Positions 12,328 through 20,667 of a DNA stretch of 29,538 bases are shown in pieces. Below the pieces are notes generated by a model that was not told the origin of the DNA, did not search any database, and saw only the letters and a list, made by a program, of their open reading frames with translations. The translations under genes were made by a program, and so were the position numbers. Source of the DNA: a virus; the IMG/VR virus record IMGVR_UViG_3300002914_000002, positions 1 through 29,538 of that record. One strand, 5' to 3'. Every line of letters begins with the position of its first letter. Positions within the stretch are counted from its first letter, which is position 1.

Positions 12328-13909
12328 ATGCTATCATTGCAAATCTCCCGTTACCTAACGGATGTACAGATGGGCCAATCGCCTTACCTGCATTGTAATG
12401 TGCAAGGAATCGGGCAGATGTCAGTGCCGCATTCACAAAGACTGTCGGACCAATTAGCCCAGACCAATTGGCTCCCTCGACGCCTCTGCCGATATATGCC
12501 GCGCCATACACCAGATTTAGTGCAGGCGTACCCTGATTTTGAAAGACACCGTTGACATAGAACTTTGCCGTTGTGCCGTCATACGAGCATCCAAGCAGAT
12601 AGATGGTACTTGCAACAGGTGCCGCTAACGCTTGGATTTCGCCCACGCCACGAGTGAGGAACACCAATCGCTGCGCATCCCCATCAAGACCAAGACCAAT
12701 ACCCTGACGCGTGGCGTCGGTGCCTATCCCGAGCGCCATCGGGTAGCTTCCTGCCCCAGGCAAAGACGATGGCATTTTTACCCACTGGAGGATACTGAAA
12801 GATGCGCCTCCCGATGGAAGTCCGGTTGTGTTGAGCGTGATGGCAGAATTGGTGCCGTTGTAGGACTCCGATGTTCCCCAGGAACCGACCAAGAGATCAG
12901 ATTGACCGCGAATCACAGTACCGCCAATTGTCGTTATGTGCGTGCTCATCAAATCATCGCCATAAGCAAATGGCGCAGGATCATCCAACTTGTAGAGATG
13001 AGATGGGCTATCAACCATCGCCTCTCTAATATAGCGCGAGGGCGTGGTAGCAATGGCCTGGCAAACAAGCGGCCAAAGTACAGCGGCATTTGGATCTGCT
13101 GCTTGTGGCGCATAAGCACCTCCTGGACCTCCCCAGACATAATAGTAGCTAAACCAGAGGATAAGTTGAGGCGTCATGTGTCCAAGTGCTTGATGCAACA
13201 TGGCCTGCATATCAGCAAGTGTTGGATCAATGCCAGAGAAATTGAAGCCTTGTAGAACAATAGCCGATTTGATGCTTTTTGAAGTGGTAAATGCTTGAAT
13301 ATCCGCACTCATCAGGCCAATCGTAAATCCGGTCACACTTCCCGCCGCTAGTCCAATTGGGTATGTATCATCCCCTCCGACAGAACATGCGTCATACATG
13401 TTAGTACTGCTATTCCAGAATGTGCCTTGTCCTGATGATGTGTCCGACGTGCAAATAATCAAAATAGGCTTTATGTTATCCGCTGCAACAATTGCATCAT
13501 GCATCGATTTAATGACAGTATGCGACGTGTTGTACGGCTCGTCTGCAAGGTAGTAGCCCCACGTACCGGGCAAATTTTTGACCTGATTGACTACGTATGT
13601 CGCAAACGCATTGTAAGCCGTTGCGCCGGGACTTCCTGCTTCAACGTACATCGTCGGAAACAACGTAGCAAGATTCGTAGCTGTCCAGACGGTATGGAGT
13701 GCTACTGCTACTTTCATCCCTTTTGAGGCAGCATAATTGATATAGGCAATCATATTGCTTGTATGCCCATAGCAGATGCCATAATTTATCAGGACTTTAA
13801 ATCCACCCGCAGCCATCTGATCAATGCGAGGTCCCCAAACTGATTGACCTTGATCGGGATTGATATCCTCATACGTGCCGTGCCCATCTGCTGGTTGTAC
13901 TATGCTCAT
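12326..13909 (-). CDS. Tail fibre/spike with glycosidase-like and LamG-like domains
   Basis: 527 residues. Residues 1-290 look like a glycoside-hydrolase TIM barrel: VWGPRIDQMAAGGFKVLINY, KGMKVAVALHT and WGYYLADEPYN, where Asp123-Glu124 sit at a position typical of a catalytic acid. Residues about 305-515 form a concanavalin/LamG-like sandwich (LYKLDDPAPFAYGDD, SFSILQWVKM, YLLGCSYDGTTAKFYVNGVF, AAYIGRG). This is the usual build of a carbohydrate-binding and -degrading receptor protein at the tail tip. G+C content is visibly higher than in the neighbouring genes. The start overlaps the upstream gene by 4 bases (ATGA), and its 3' end is fused to a baseplate-gene remnant. Substrate unknown. Confidence 0.75.
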   Translation of the reverse strand: MSIVQPADGHGTYEDINPDQGQSVWGPRIDQMAAGGFKVLINYGICYGHTSNMIAYINYAASKGMKVAVALHTVWTATNLATLFPTMYVEAGSPGATAYNAFATYVVNQVKNLPGTWGYYLADEPYNTSHTVIKSMHDAIVAADNIKPILIICTSDTSSGQGTFWNSSTNMYDACSVGGDDTYPIGLAAGSVTGFTIGLMSADIQAFTTSKSIKSAIVLQGFNFSGIDPTLADMQAMLHQALGHMTPQLILWFSYYYVWGGPGGAYAPQAADPNAAVLWPLVCQAIATTPSRYIREAMVDSPSHLYKLDDPAPFAYGDDLMSTHITTIGGTVIRGQSDLLVGSWGTSESYNGTNSAITLNTTGLPSGGASFSILQWVKMPSSLPGAGSYPMALGIGTDATRQGIGLGLDGDAQRLVFLTRGVGEIQALAAPVASTIYLLGCSYDGTTAKFYVNGVFQNQGTPALNLVYGAAYIGRGVEGANWSGLIGPTVFVNAALTSARFLAHYNAGKAIGPSVHPLGNGRFAMIA

Positions 13910-14463
13910 GCAAACGCCTCCACAGTGATACCGCTCTGTCCCCCAAACGACTGCTGTGCAGGACTGGAAAAATGCAGCACGATTCCCGCTCGATCAAAGG
14001 CGAATGCCTGTCCTGGTGCAATGACATAGACCTGATTGCCGCTTACGGTTGTGCTTTGATCGAATGCAAGGTAAACATTGCTCGGTGTGTTATTTTGCCC
14101 GCTTACATGATTAAATGAGGTAGTACCACTTGCGCCAAATTTGTACTGTGTATCGGCACCATTACTAGCAGTTTGAACAGGATTGCTCCCGTACGGTGTG
14201 AGGGCAGGGCCAGCAGCAACTGACACTATCTGATCAGAGGGAAGCACTACAGGAATAGAAGCTACTTTTAATGCCTGTCCAAGCGTGAAAAGTACATCTC
14301 CAATCTGCTTCAGATTGAAATTGACAGGGGTAGTTTTATTGTTATTGCCATCAGTAGTGGTATTTGTTGATCCTTGTGCCAATACAGGATCAAAAGTACC
14401 AGGAACAATAGATGTTGGTAAAGGCATCGTATCAGTGCCTAGTGGAGTGTTTCCAACTCCCAT
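13906..14463 (-). CDS. Virion-associated hypothetical protein (tail tip)
   Basis: 185 residues. The N-terminus is Pro/Thr/Asn rich (PTSIVPGTFDPVLAQGSTNT), a short helix follows (NLKQIGDVLFTLGQALKV), and the rest is predicted beta (QVYVIAPGQAFAFDRAGIVL). No family recognised; composition and place fit a tail-tip or fibre-attachment protein. The site AAGGAG lies 7 bases before the ATG, just beyond a palindrome copy. Like the fibre gene it is comparatively G+C rich, so the two probably travelled together. Confidence 0.75.
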   Translation of the reverse strand: MGVGNTPLGTDTMPLPTSIVPGTFDPVLAQGSTNTTTDGNNNKTTPVNFNLKQIGDVLFTLGQALKVASIPVVLPSDQIVSVAAGPALTPYGSNPVQTASNGADTQYKFGASGTTSFNHVSGQNNTPSNVYLAFDQSTTVSGNQVYVIAPGQAFAFDRAGIVLHFSSPAQQSFGGQSGITVEAFA

Positions 14464-14476
14464 AATACTCTCCTTC

Positions 14477-14489
14477 CCCCTTGCATGGG
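14477..14489. repeat. Palindrome family copy upstream of the 13906-14463 gene
   Basis: CCCCTTGCATGGG, a variant with one mismatch. On the minus strand it reads CCCATGCAAGGGG and leads directly into the GAAGGAG ribosome-binding site of the next gene. Confidence 0.7.
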
Positions 14490-14846
14490 TTACACTCCTA
14501 CGGGAAGTGCATTTACTACAAGTACCTTAGGATTACCAGTTCCGTCATCTACATGTACAGGTTTTCCTCCTAACATGATTTTAATCCATATTTGACTACT
14601 GCCAACAGTATCAACATCAACAGATTGATATACATAAGAAGCTTTTCCATTATCTCTAGAGTCAATTGTCCAGGGTCCTGTACATGTTTTAATGGTATTT
14701 GTTGCAGTATTAAACAACTTCATTGTAATAGTAGTACCTAATATACTCATAAACCCATTTTTATGTGCAACATAGATAGAAAATGGGTTTGAAGTATCGC
14801 CCACAAAAATAGGACTATAATCATCTACAGGTATCACAGTCGTCAT
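14490..14846 (-). CDS. BppU-like baseplate/receptor-binding adaptor domain protein
   Basis: 118 residues. Pattern of a small beta-sandwich like the N-terminal domain of siphophage upper-baseplate (BppU) proteins: a leading GDTSNPFSIYVAHKNG strand pair, TTITMKLFNTATNTIKTCTG, PWTIDSRDNGKASYVYQSVD, and a last pair WIKIMLGGKPVHVDDGTG. In that family the domain docks fibre proteins on the baseplate. It lies between the small repeat protein and the fibre-related genes. A truncated, amber-interrupted copy lies at 12160-12327. The start (14846) overlaps neither neighbour, with AGAGG about 7 bases upstream. Family call is from pattern only. Confidence 0.6.
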   Translation of the reverse strand: MTTVIPVDDYSPIFVGDTSNPFSIYVAHKNGFMSILGTTITMKLFNTATNTIKTCTGPWTIDSRDNGKASYVYQSVDVDTVGSSQIWIKIMLGGKPVHVDDGTGNPKVLVVNALPVGV

Positions 14847-14849
14847 ACA

Positions 14850-15029
14850 TCACCTCTCGTATAATATTATATCACCACTACGTGTATAAAAAGTAACATT
14901 TATATCAATTGGAATGAGTGGAGAAGGCAATGGGATAATTCCTCCAACAACCCTTGGGACATATCTCTTACCAGTCATATTTGACAAAAACACAGGTCCC
15001 CCAATTACTCTTGGTACATATCTTCTCAT
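14850..15029 (-). CDS. 59-residue protein with an internal RYVPRV-GG repeat
   Basis: A short gene not previously obvious: ATG at 15029 with GAGAAAGAGG upstream, TGA at 14850, 3 bases before the next ATG. The sequence contains the unit RYVPRVIGG at residues 3-11 and RYVPRVVGG at 22-30, followed by IPLPSPLIPIDINVTFY. Each unit begins with two basic residues. Spacing and ribosome-binding site are normal for the operon, so the gene is probably real. A repeated basic-aromatic unit next to baseplate proteins suggests a structural peptide or adaptor; no family known. Confidence 0.7.
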   Translation of the reverse strand: MRRYVPRVIGGPVFLSNMTGKRYVPRVVGGIIPLPSPLIPIDINVTFYTRSGDIILYER

Positions 15030-15042
15030 ATCGCCTCTTTCT

Positions 15043-15055
15043 CCCCTTGCAAGGG
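15043..15055. repeat. Palindrome family copy between tail genes
   Basis: CCCCTTGCAAGGG, 1 base beyond the stop of the 15057-15407 gene. On the minus strand it supplies CAAGGGGAGAAAGAGG immediately before the 59-residue gene, overlapping its ribosome-binding region. Confidence 0.8.
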
Positions 15056-15056
15056 A

Positions 15057-15407
15057 TTATGGTGTATTCCCCATTGGAGGAATTGCATCTACAATTGACT
15101 TTACAGTAGGATGAGTCCCTTCTAACGCTTGTGTTTCAGTTGCAATGTATTCTGCAAATGTTCGCAAGAACTTTGATATCACCACAACCTTATCAGTCTG
15201 GGCTCCTGCTGTTTGAACCTGAGAAATCAAGTTAAAGCCATCAGTTGAAAACTGATTTCCTTGAATCTTGGCAATATCATCCTGAGCTTGCTTTCGTTTA
15301 CGAAGCTGCACAAGTGCTTGATCAAAATTGCTTGATGAGAGCGGTCCTAGAGCAACTAAAGCTGCCTCAGCATCTGCTATATCTTGTTGATCTGATTGGA
15401 GTGTCAT
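15057..15407 (-). CDS. Helical tail-associated protein, hypothetical
   Basis: 116 residues from the ATG at 15407, chosen because GGGAG lies 8 bases upstream, inside the end of the hub gene; an in-frame ATG at 15422 is less well placed. Entirely helical: LQSDQQDIADAEAALVAL, NFDQALVQLRKRKQAQDDIA, KFLRTFAEYIATETQALEG. Such small helical proteins between the hub and baseplate genes often act in tail-tip assembly. No family recognised. Confidence 0.7.
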   Translation of the reverse strand: MTLQSDQQDIADAEAALVALGPLSSSNFDQALVQLRKRKQAQDDIAKIQGNQFSTDGFNLISQVQTAGAQTDKVVVISKFLRTFAEYIATETQALEGTHPTVKSIVDAIPPMGNTP

Positions 15408-15411
15408 AGTA

Positions 15412-18400
15412 TCAACTCCCATTTAAAGCTTGCACTAATGTCTTTTGCCAAGAACCAAGTGATGGTCCCTCTACACACGTTATTTGCCAGTAGTAGAGCA
15501 TCGATGCTTGATTGCCTACAAGGGTTATTTCTGGATGAAGATCCATATTTGTGATGAGCATAGCCGCGTCGTTTAATTTATGCTCAGGAATGAACACGGC
15601 AATATATTGACCTACTGAGAGTCCCGTGCGATTGGTTTTAAAGATAAGTGTGCGACCAATCACCCCATTCTTTTGAAGCAACCCATCTCCATAGGCATTT
15701 GCAGAGGGTACATCAAGCTGCATGGCTGTTATGTCTTCAACATTCTCAACAATGCCTGAGCCGCCTGTGAGAGCCGCGTACTGTGTCTGTGAAGTCGTAC
15801 CTGGAAATTGACCGGTGTTGTTACGCACAACCTCCGTTGTGAATTGGCCTGTGTAGCTAATGGTGAAACTATCAATATTAGACTGGAGAATTGTCCCTGA
15901 TGAATCTTGAGCAAGCGACGTGCTACCAAGGGCATAATAGAAATCTTTCCCTATATCGATACCTTTTTGACCGATGGTTTTTACTTCTCCATTGAGAAAA
16001 ATTGTCGGGGTTTGTCCAACTACAGGAAACTTGAGTGTCCAGGAAGTTGATTTTCCATCACCTGGATGTTTCTCACTCATTGCCATTGTTGCTAATACAC
16101 CTGTTAAGATCTCCCTATTTCTATAGAGATCTCCTGAATTCTCAACTGAAAGCGACGCGCTCCCATCGTCTGGATAGAGCACATCCTTTGATGTAAGTAT
16201 CCAAGGAGCAGGAATGGCAATTCTAGGACCAGCCAACATATTAAGATTAGGATCGATTTGCCATGTCCAATTGGCTTTCTTGGCTATATCATCCATATTT
16301 GCTGAGAGGTAGGTTCTTTTATAGTTGACCGTTGGAATAATTGGACCAAGTGCAATATTGGGATGAAGTGCTACAAGCGTTAAATCTGTTAATTGAGGCG
16401 TGACTGTTGGATCTGTTGAAGTTAATGTGACTTTGCTATAAAGGTTGACGCCTGCGAGAGATTGCCCAAGAGGCTGCATTCTGAAGTTATAAAAATGGGC
16501 ATTGCCAGAAACATTGATCATGCCAGACTTGCCAGGACCAGCTAGAGCACTATCAGTTGCAGTCAAAACAATAGATCCATCAAACCAGATAGTGATGGCA
16601 GTGCCTACCATTGTCACCCGAGCGCGGTATGCTACACCTCGTACAAACGTGATAGCAATTGTAGCGCCGATCTGAGTCTTGACATTTGCCACAACCTTAT
16701 ATAATTTCAAAGCATTGGTTGATCCTGCACTGGAGGATGCATCAAAGATATCAAGCTCGTAGAAATTGCTAGCGTCTGTCTGTCTCCAGACAATCCCTCC
16801 GCAATCGACTTGATCAGTGTCAAAAATCCAATCACCATCTTTGGTAGAAGTTGTTGGTTGAAATGTAAGTGCTCCAAGGGAGAGAAATGTAGAGGGAGAA
16901 CTTTGATTGTTAAAAGATGTTGTTCTCCAACCAGCAGTTCGCACGCTATTTGATATTCGTATTTCATCTTCCAAACCAAGATAATATCCAAATCCATCAG
17001 TACGTCTTCCAATATTAAAAAGAGAAGATGTACCTATTGATAGAGAAAGACTTCCATTATTGGGAACTGTCACTCCATTAACATCAAGTGTTACCGCATG
17101 AGTGGATGCCGTATATGTACCTTGCAACATAAGCCAATTACCAGTAGGCCATGTTTGATTGCTTATAATATGCTGTCCTGTTGAGTCATTCACAGCAAAA
17201 GCAATTGTCCCTCCTCCAGCAGCATCCAACACAAATTGATAGACATTGGTACCATCAATATTATTGATTAATATCCTTGGATCAGAACCATTAGCATCAA
17301 GCGCAAAAGAATCTGTGTTTACCCATACCTCAACCGTCTTATCACCTATAATATCTGTTACAGCCCCATGCGCTACACTAAGATATTGTGTTAATCCATC
17401 AAACGTAAGACTTCCATCAATTTGACCAGCCCCTTGCAAGGGGGAGTTGTGCTGTGTAGCTGTTACAGCATTAGAAGTTGAGTCACTTTGGTTTGCTCCA
17501 GTAGCCTCATCCATATGCCAGACAGCTTTATAATTGCTATCCCATACAGCAGTTACATGCTCTTGAGTTGTTGATATACCAGGATTACAGAAATATATCC
17601 AAATTATGGTATCTACGGTATGGGATAGTGTTGGTATTAACACATACATTTCTATTTCACCAGTAGATGCATTATAATTTTCTATTTCATGATTTAATTG
17701 TGTTGTTTCATCTGCACTTACAAAGATAATATCAAATCCATTCACATTCTGAACAAAACCACTGGGAATAACGAGATTGGGATCAATGAAAGAAACCAAT
17801 AGAGGATAATTTGAAAGATCTGCACCTCCAACGACTTTAGTATGATCGATAATTATCTGTTTCTTCACTTGATAACCAGTATTAAACCAGACACCAGTAT
17901 ACAACTGCATATCGTTGCTACCACCTGAAGCAGTAACTCTTGAATTGGCAGTATCCCATGTCCAAGTGGATGCTGATCCTCCAGTCCTGGCAAGATGTGC
18001 ATAAGCAGGAGAGTCATTGGTTGCAAACGTATCAAGAATTGGTAAAGGTTGTGTTACAAGGCCAGAGATAACAACACCAAGTAAACCAAAGATACCTGAG
18101 TAGGTGATGTTATCTAGTGAAGTGGCAAGTGCAAATGATGTGTTTGGTGGAGTAACCACATTCCAGGAGGCCGTTGCACTCCCACAAATAAGAGCAGGTG
18201 CCAAGGATAGTACAGGGGCTATTCTTGTCCCTGTACTATTGAACTGTCCTAGAACACGACACACTAAATATTGAATTTGAGGCATAATAGCAGCCGATTG
18301 TGTTGAGAGTGTCACTCTAAGCTGTAGATTAACACCACTAAGGGATTGACCAGCAGTTAAATTTGGAATAGGACCACCGTTTGTACACGTTTGCCATGTA

Positions 18401-20667
18401 CTTCCTCCATTAACAGTACTCTCAACAAGAATAGTGGTGGATTGAGGATTAATTGAGACATCTTTCCACGTGACAACAGAATTGCCATATGTCCCCACGC
18501 TCGTCAAGCTTGTGCTTGCAGATACCCACGTCCCTGATAATCCTGTTACAGTTACACCAAGATTATTAAATTGCCCCTGATAGCCTGCGCTTGAACTTAC
18601 ATTTGATGTTCGTAGTCCTATATTTCCCGCTGCCGTATATGTTGAGTCATTTTGATTAATATAAAGAACGTCATCAATATATATTTTATGATTAGATCCA
18701 ACAACTAATACTTTTAATCTATGCCATCCACCAGTGGCAATTGGAACACTGGCAATGACAATTTGTGTTCGTGTCCCATCTGATGAAGCTGATGTATTTG
18801 ATCCTTTTTGAAGTGAAACGCTACCTGGATTGCCTTGTATAGCTTGCACTGCATAAGCATAATCAGAATCCCAATTCGACCAGCCAGTAGTGCGGTATAC
18901 AATGCCGTTTATCCCAAAGCTAACATCTAAATAGAGATCAACTTCAAGCAAAAAGTCTTGCCACGAACCAAGAAAATCAAGCCGAGAACGACCTTCAATA
19001 CTAATCCCCATCCCAATCCAGAAAGATTTATAGTTCACGTGTTGATTAAGATTTGTACCTGGACCTGTACCTTTATTGCCAAAAATGGTCATTCCACTGA
19101 GATCAGCACCACTCCAATTGCGTACTGCTCCAAGCAATGACAGGACACCATTATTTACCTGTGTATTGGTGAGGGTTCCTGCATTCCACTCTCCAGTTGT
19201 TGAAGCTGATAATTTCACATCTGATTTTGTTGCTGTATACGATGGATTAATAACTGCTTCCATAAAGCTGAGAACTGGTGGAGTCTCAGGAGACGCGCCT
19301 GATGTTTGCTGAAATGTTTGCCTGAACTGAATGGAAAAACCAGCAACAGACAAGCCAGCAAGCAATGAAGGCAATGCAGCATTATTGGTGCACGTAATGT
19401 ATGAGTTACCACCATCAATGCTATATTCCATTAATGTGTTTGTTCCTGCTGGATTTGTTGCTATCCAATTCAGAAAAGAATTTCGGATGATCTTTGCAGC
19501 ATCTATACTGTATGAGGGACTTACACGCTGAGAAAGTGAATAACAATCATAGGTATTCACAATAGAAATTGAAACATTAGAATAACCTGAATTTTGCAAT
19601 TGTCGTGGAGGATTAACGTTAAATGTCCCATTAAAGAATGTATTAACAACTGATGTTCCATCAGTTTCATAGATGTTTTTAATATACGTTGTATACGTAC
19701 CGCCCTTATCTCCTTCAAACACTACATCCACATGCGAAATAGTTTTCCCACTTAAATTATCAAGCAAGAACTTCCGATGTCTCCACTTTCCATCTGCATA
19801 TCCTTGCTGGTCATACTTCGGATGAGGTGGTATATTCTGATCGTCCCCGTAAGGATATGGATTCCCGCCTACGGAGTCTCTAAGCGTCGTACCATCAGTA
19901 CAAATAATATCAACACCAGACTTTATTTCAGGCGATTTCGGATCAATCCAGATATCATATTCAAGGTATCTGCCTGAAATAATGCCTATACTTCCTGATG
20001 AAAGTATTTCAATATAAGCATAAGCATTTCCATCTTGCGTAAGACTCTCAGTACCAACAAATTTGATAGTAGGAGTGGGAATAGGAATAAGAGTATTTCC
20101 TGAAACTTGACAATTAACAAGTGTTCCTTGCCCAAAGATAGAGCCTGTATTTTCAAAAATTGTCACCTGACTACCAGCAGAAGCAAGTTCAAGATCACCT
20201 CCAAGATTGATTGTTGCAACTAATCCATTTAGTGTACCCTGGCTAAATTCTACTTGTGTATTATCTTCTCTTATAGCATAATTTGCTGTTACCCCTTCTG
20301 ATGATATTGTATCATTTACCATTCCTGCAACGATCACACCTGCATTTTGATTTATATATATTTTATTGGTTGTTCTCTCATCTGCTGCTTGATGCATATC
20401 ATCACAAACAATATCGTGATGCATCATAGTTCCAGTTCCTATCCTATACCGTAAAGCAGTACTGACTGTTCCTGTAAATTTAATAGTTGATGCTGAGTCT
20501 GTGAGTGTGACTTGTTGACCTTTTTGAAAACTAAAGACATTGGTAGGATCAAGAACAGTAAATGTAAGTTTTGAACGTTGTTCTACTTGCGGATTAAAAT
20601 CAAATGATCCTTCTTTAATATCATACGTTACACCAACTATTTGAATTGTAAAAGTGAGGACACTCAT
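15412..20667 (-). CDS. Giant tail-tip hub protein with nested carbohydrate-binding domains
   Basis: 1751 residues. The two ends look like halves of a tail hub: residues 1-190 (SFDFNPQVEQRSKLTFTVLD, GTGTMMHHDIVCDDMHQAAD) and about 1440-1751 (YLSANMDDIAKKANWTWQID, ENSGDLYRNREILTGV, TGLSVGQYIAVFIPEHKLND). Between them lie about 1,250 residues of beta-rich modules: a CBM-like segment near 200-330, a LamG-like domain near 570-710, a DUF2341 domain (starting VKKQIIIDHTKVVGGADLSN) near 930-1030, a LamG domain near 1050-1230 (VWHMDEATG, SLTFDGLTQYLSV), and another sandwich domain split around them. These are typical receptor-binding modules. A palindrome copy encodes NSPLQGAGQ near residue 1075. The start overlaps the tape measure gene by 4 bases. 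Confidence 0.82.
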   Translation of the reverse strand: MSVLTFTIQIVGVTYDIKEGSFDFNPQVEQRSKLTFTVLDPTNVFSFQKGQQVTLTDSASTIKFTGTVSTALRYRIGTGTMMHHDIVCDDMHQAADERTTNKIYINQNAGVIVAGMVNDTISSEGVTANYAIREDNTQVEFSQGTLNGLVATINLGGDLELASAGSQVTIFENTGSIFGQGTLVNCQVSGNTLIPIPTPTIKFVGTESLTQDGNAYAYIEILSSGSIGIISGRYLEYDIWIDPKSPEIKSGVDIICTDGTTLRDSVGGNPYPYGDDQNIPPHPKYDQQGYADGKWRHRKFLLDNLSGKTISHVDVVFEGDKGGTYTTYIKNIYETDGTSVVNTFFNGTFNVNPPRQLQNSGYSNVSISIVNTYDCYSLSQRVSPSYSIDAAKIIRNSFLNWIATNPAGTNTLMEYSIDGGNSYITCTNNAALPSLLAGLSVAGFSIQFRQTFQQTSGASPETPPVLSFMEAVINPSYTATKSDVKLSASTTGEWNAGTLTNTQVNNGVLSLLGAVRNWSGADLSGMTIFGNKGTGPGTNLNQHVNYKSFWIGMGISIEGRSRLDFLGSWQDFLLEVDLYLDVSFGINGIVYRTTGWSNWDSDYAYAVQAIQGNPGSVSLQKGSNTSASSDGTRTQIVIASVPIATGGWHRLKVLVVGSNHKIYIDDVLYINQNDSTYTAAGNIGLRTSNVSSSAGYQGQFNNLGVTVTGLSGTWVSASTSLTSVGTYGNSVVTWKDVSINPQSTTILVESTVNGGSTWQTCTNGGPIPNLTAGQSLSGVNLQLRVTLSTQSAAIMPQIQYLVCRVLGQFNSTGTRIAPVLSLAPALICGSATASWNVVTPPNTSFALATSLDNITYSGIFGLLGVVISGLVTQPLPILDTFATNDSPAYAHLARTGGSASTWTWDTANSRVTASGGSNDMQLYTGVWFNTGYQVKKQIIIDHTKVVGGADLSNYPLLVSFIDPNLVIPSGFVQNVNGFDIIFVSADETTQLNHEIENYNASTGEIEMYVLIPTLSHTVDTIIWIYFCNPGISTTQEHVTAVWDSNYKAVWHMDEATGANQSDSTSNAVTATQHNSPLQGAGQIDGSLTFDGLTQYLSVAHGAVTDIIGDKTVEVWVNTDSFALDANGSDPRILINNIDGTNVYQFVLDAAGGGTIAFAVNDSTGQHIISNQTWPTGNWLMLQGTYTASTHAVTLDVNGVTVPNNGSLSLSIGTSSLFNIGRRTDGFGYYLGLEDEIRISNSVRTAGWRTTSFNNQSSPSTFLSLGALTFQPTTSTKDGDWIFDTDQVDCGGIVWRQTDASNFYELDIFDASSSAGSTNALKLYKVVANVKTQIGATIAITFVRGVAYRARVTMVGTAITIWFDGSIVLTATDSALAGPGKSGMINVSGNAHFYNFRMQPLGQSLAGVNLYSKVTLTSTDPTVTPQLTDLTLVALHPNIALGPIIPTVNYKRTYLSANMDDIAKKANWTWQIDPNLNMLAGPRIAIPAPWILTSKDVLYPDDGSASLSVENSGDLYRNREILTGVLATMAMSEKHPGDGKSTSWTLKFPVVGQTPTIFLNGEVKTIGQKGIDIGKDFYYALGSTSLAQDSSGTILQSNIDSFTISYTGQFTTEVVRNNTGQFPGTTSQTQYAALTGGSGIVENVEDITAMQLDVPSANAYGDGLLQKNGVIGRTLIFKTNRTGLSVGQYIAVFIPEHKLNDAAMLITNMDLHPEITLVGNQASMLYYWQITCVEGPSLGSWQKTLVQALNGS
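17430..17443. repeat. Palindrome family copy inside the hub gene
   Basis: Perfect core CCCCTTGCAAGGGG followed by GAG. Read on the minus strand as S-P-L-Q-G in a loop of the LamG domain, near residue 1075. Confidence 0.85.

Noticed and set aside
12632-13255. 207-residue plus-strand open frame opposite the fibre gene
   Set aside because: It lies wholly antisense to a gene with clear domains, has basic low-sense sequence and no ribosome-binding site; long shadows are expected in the G+C-richer stretch.
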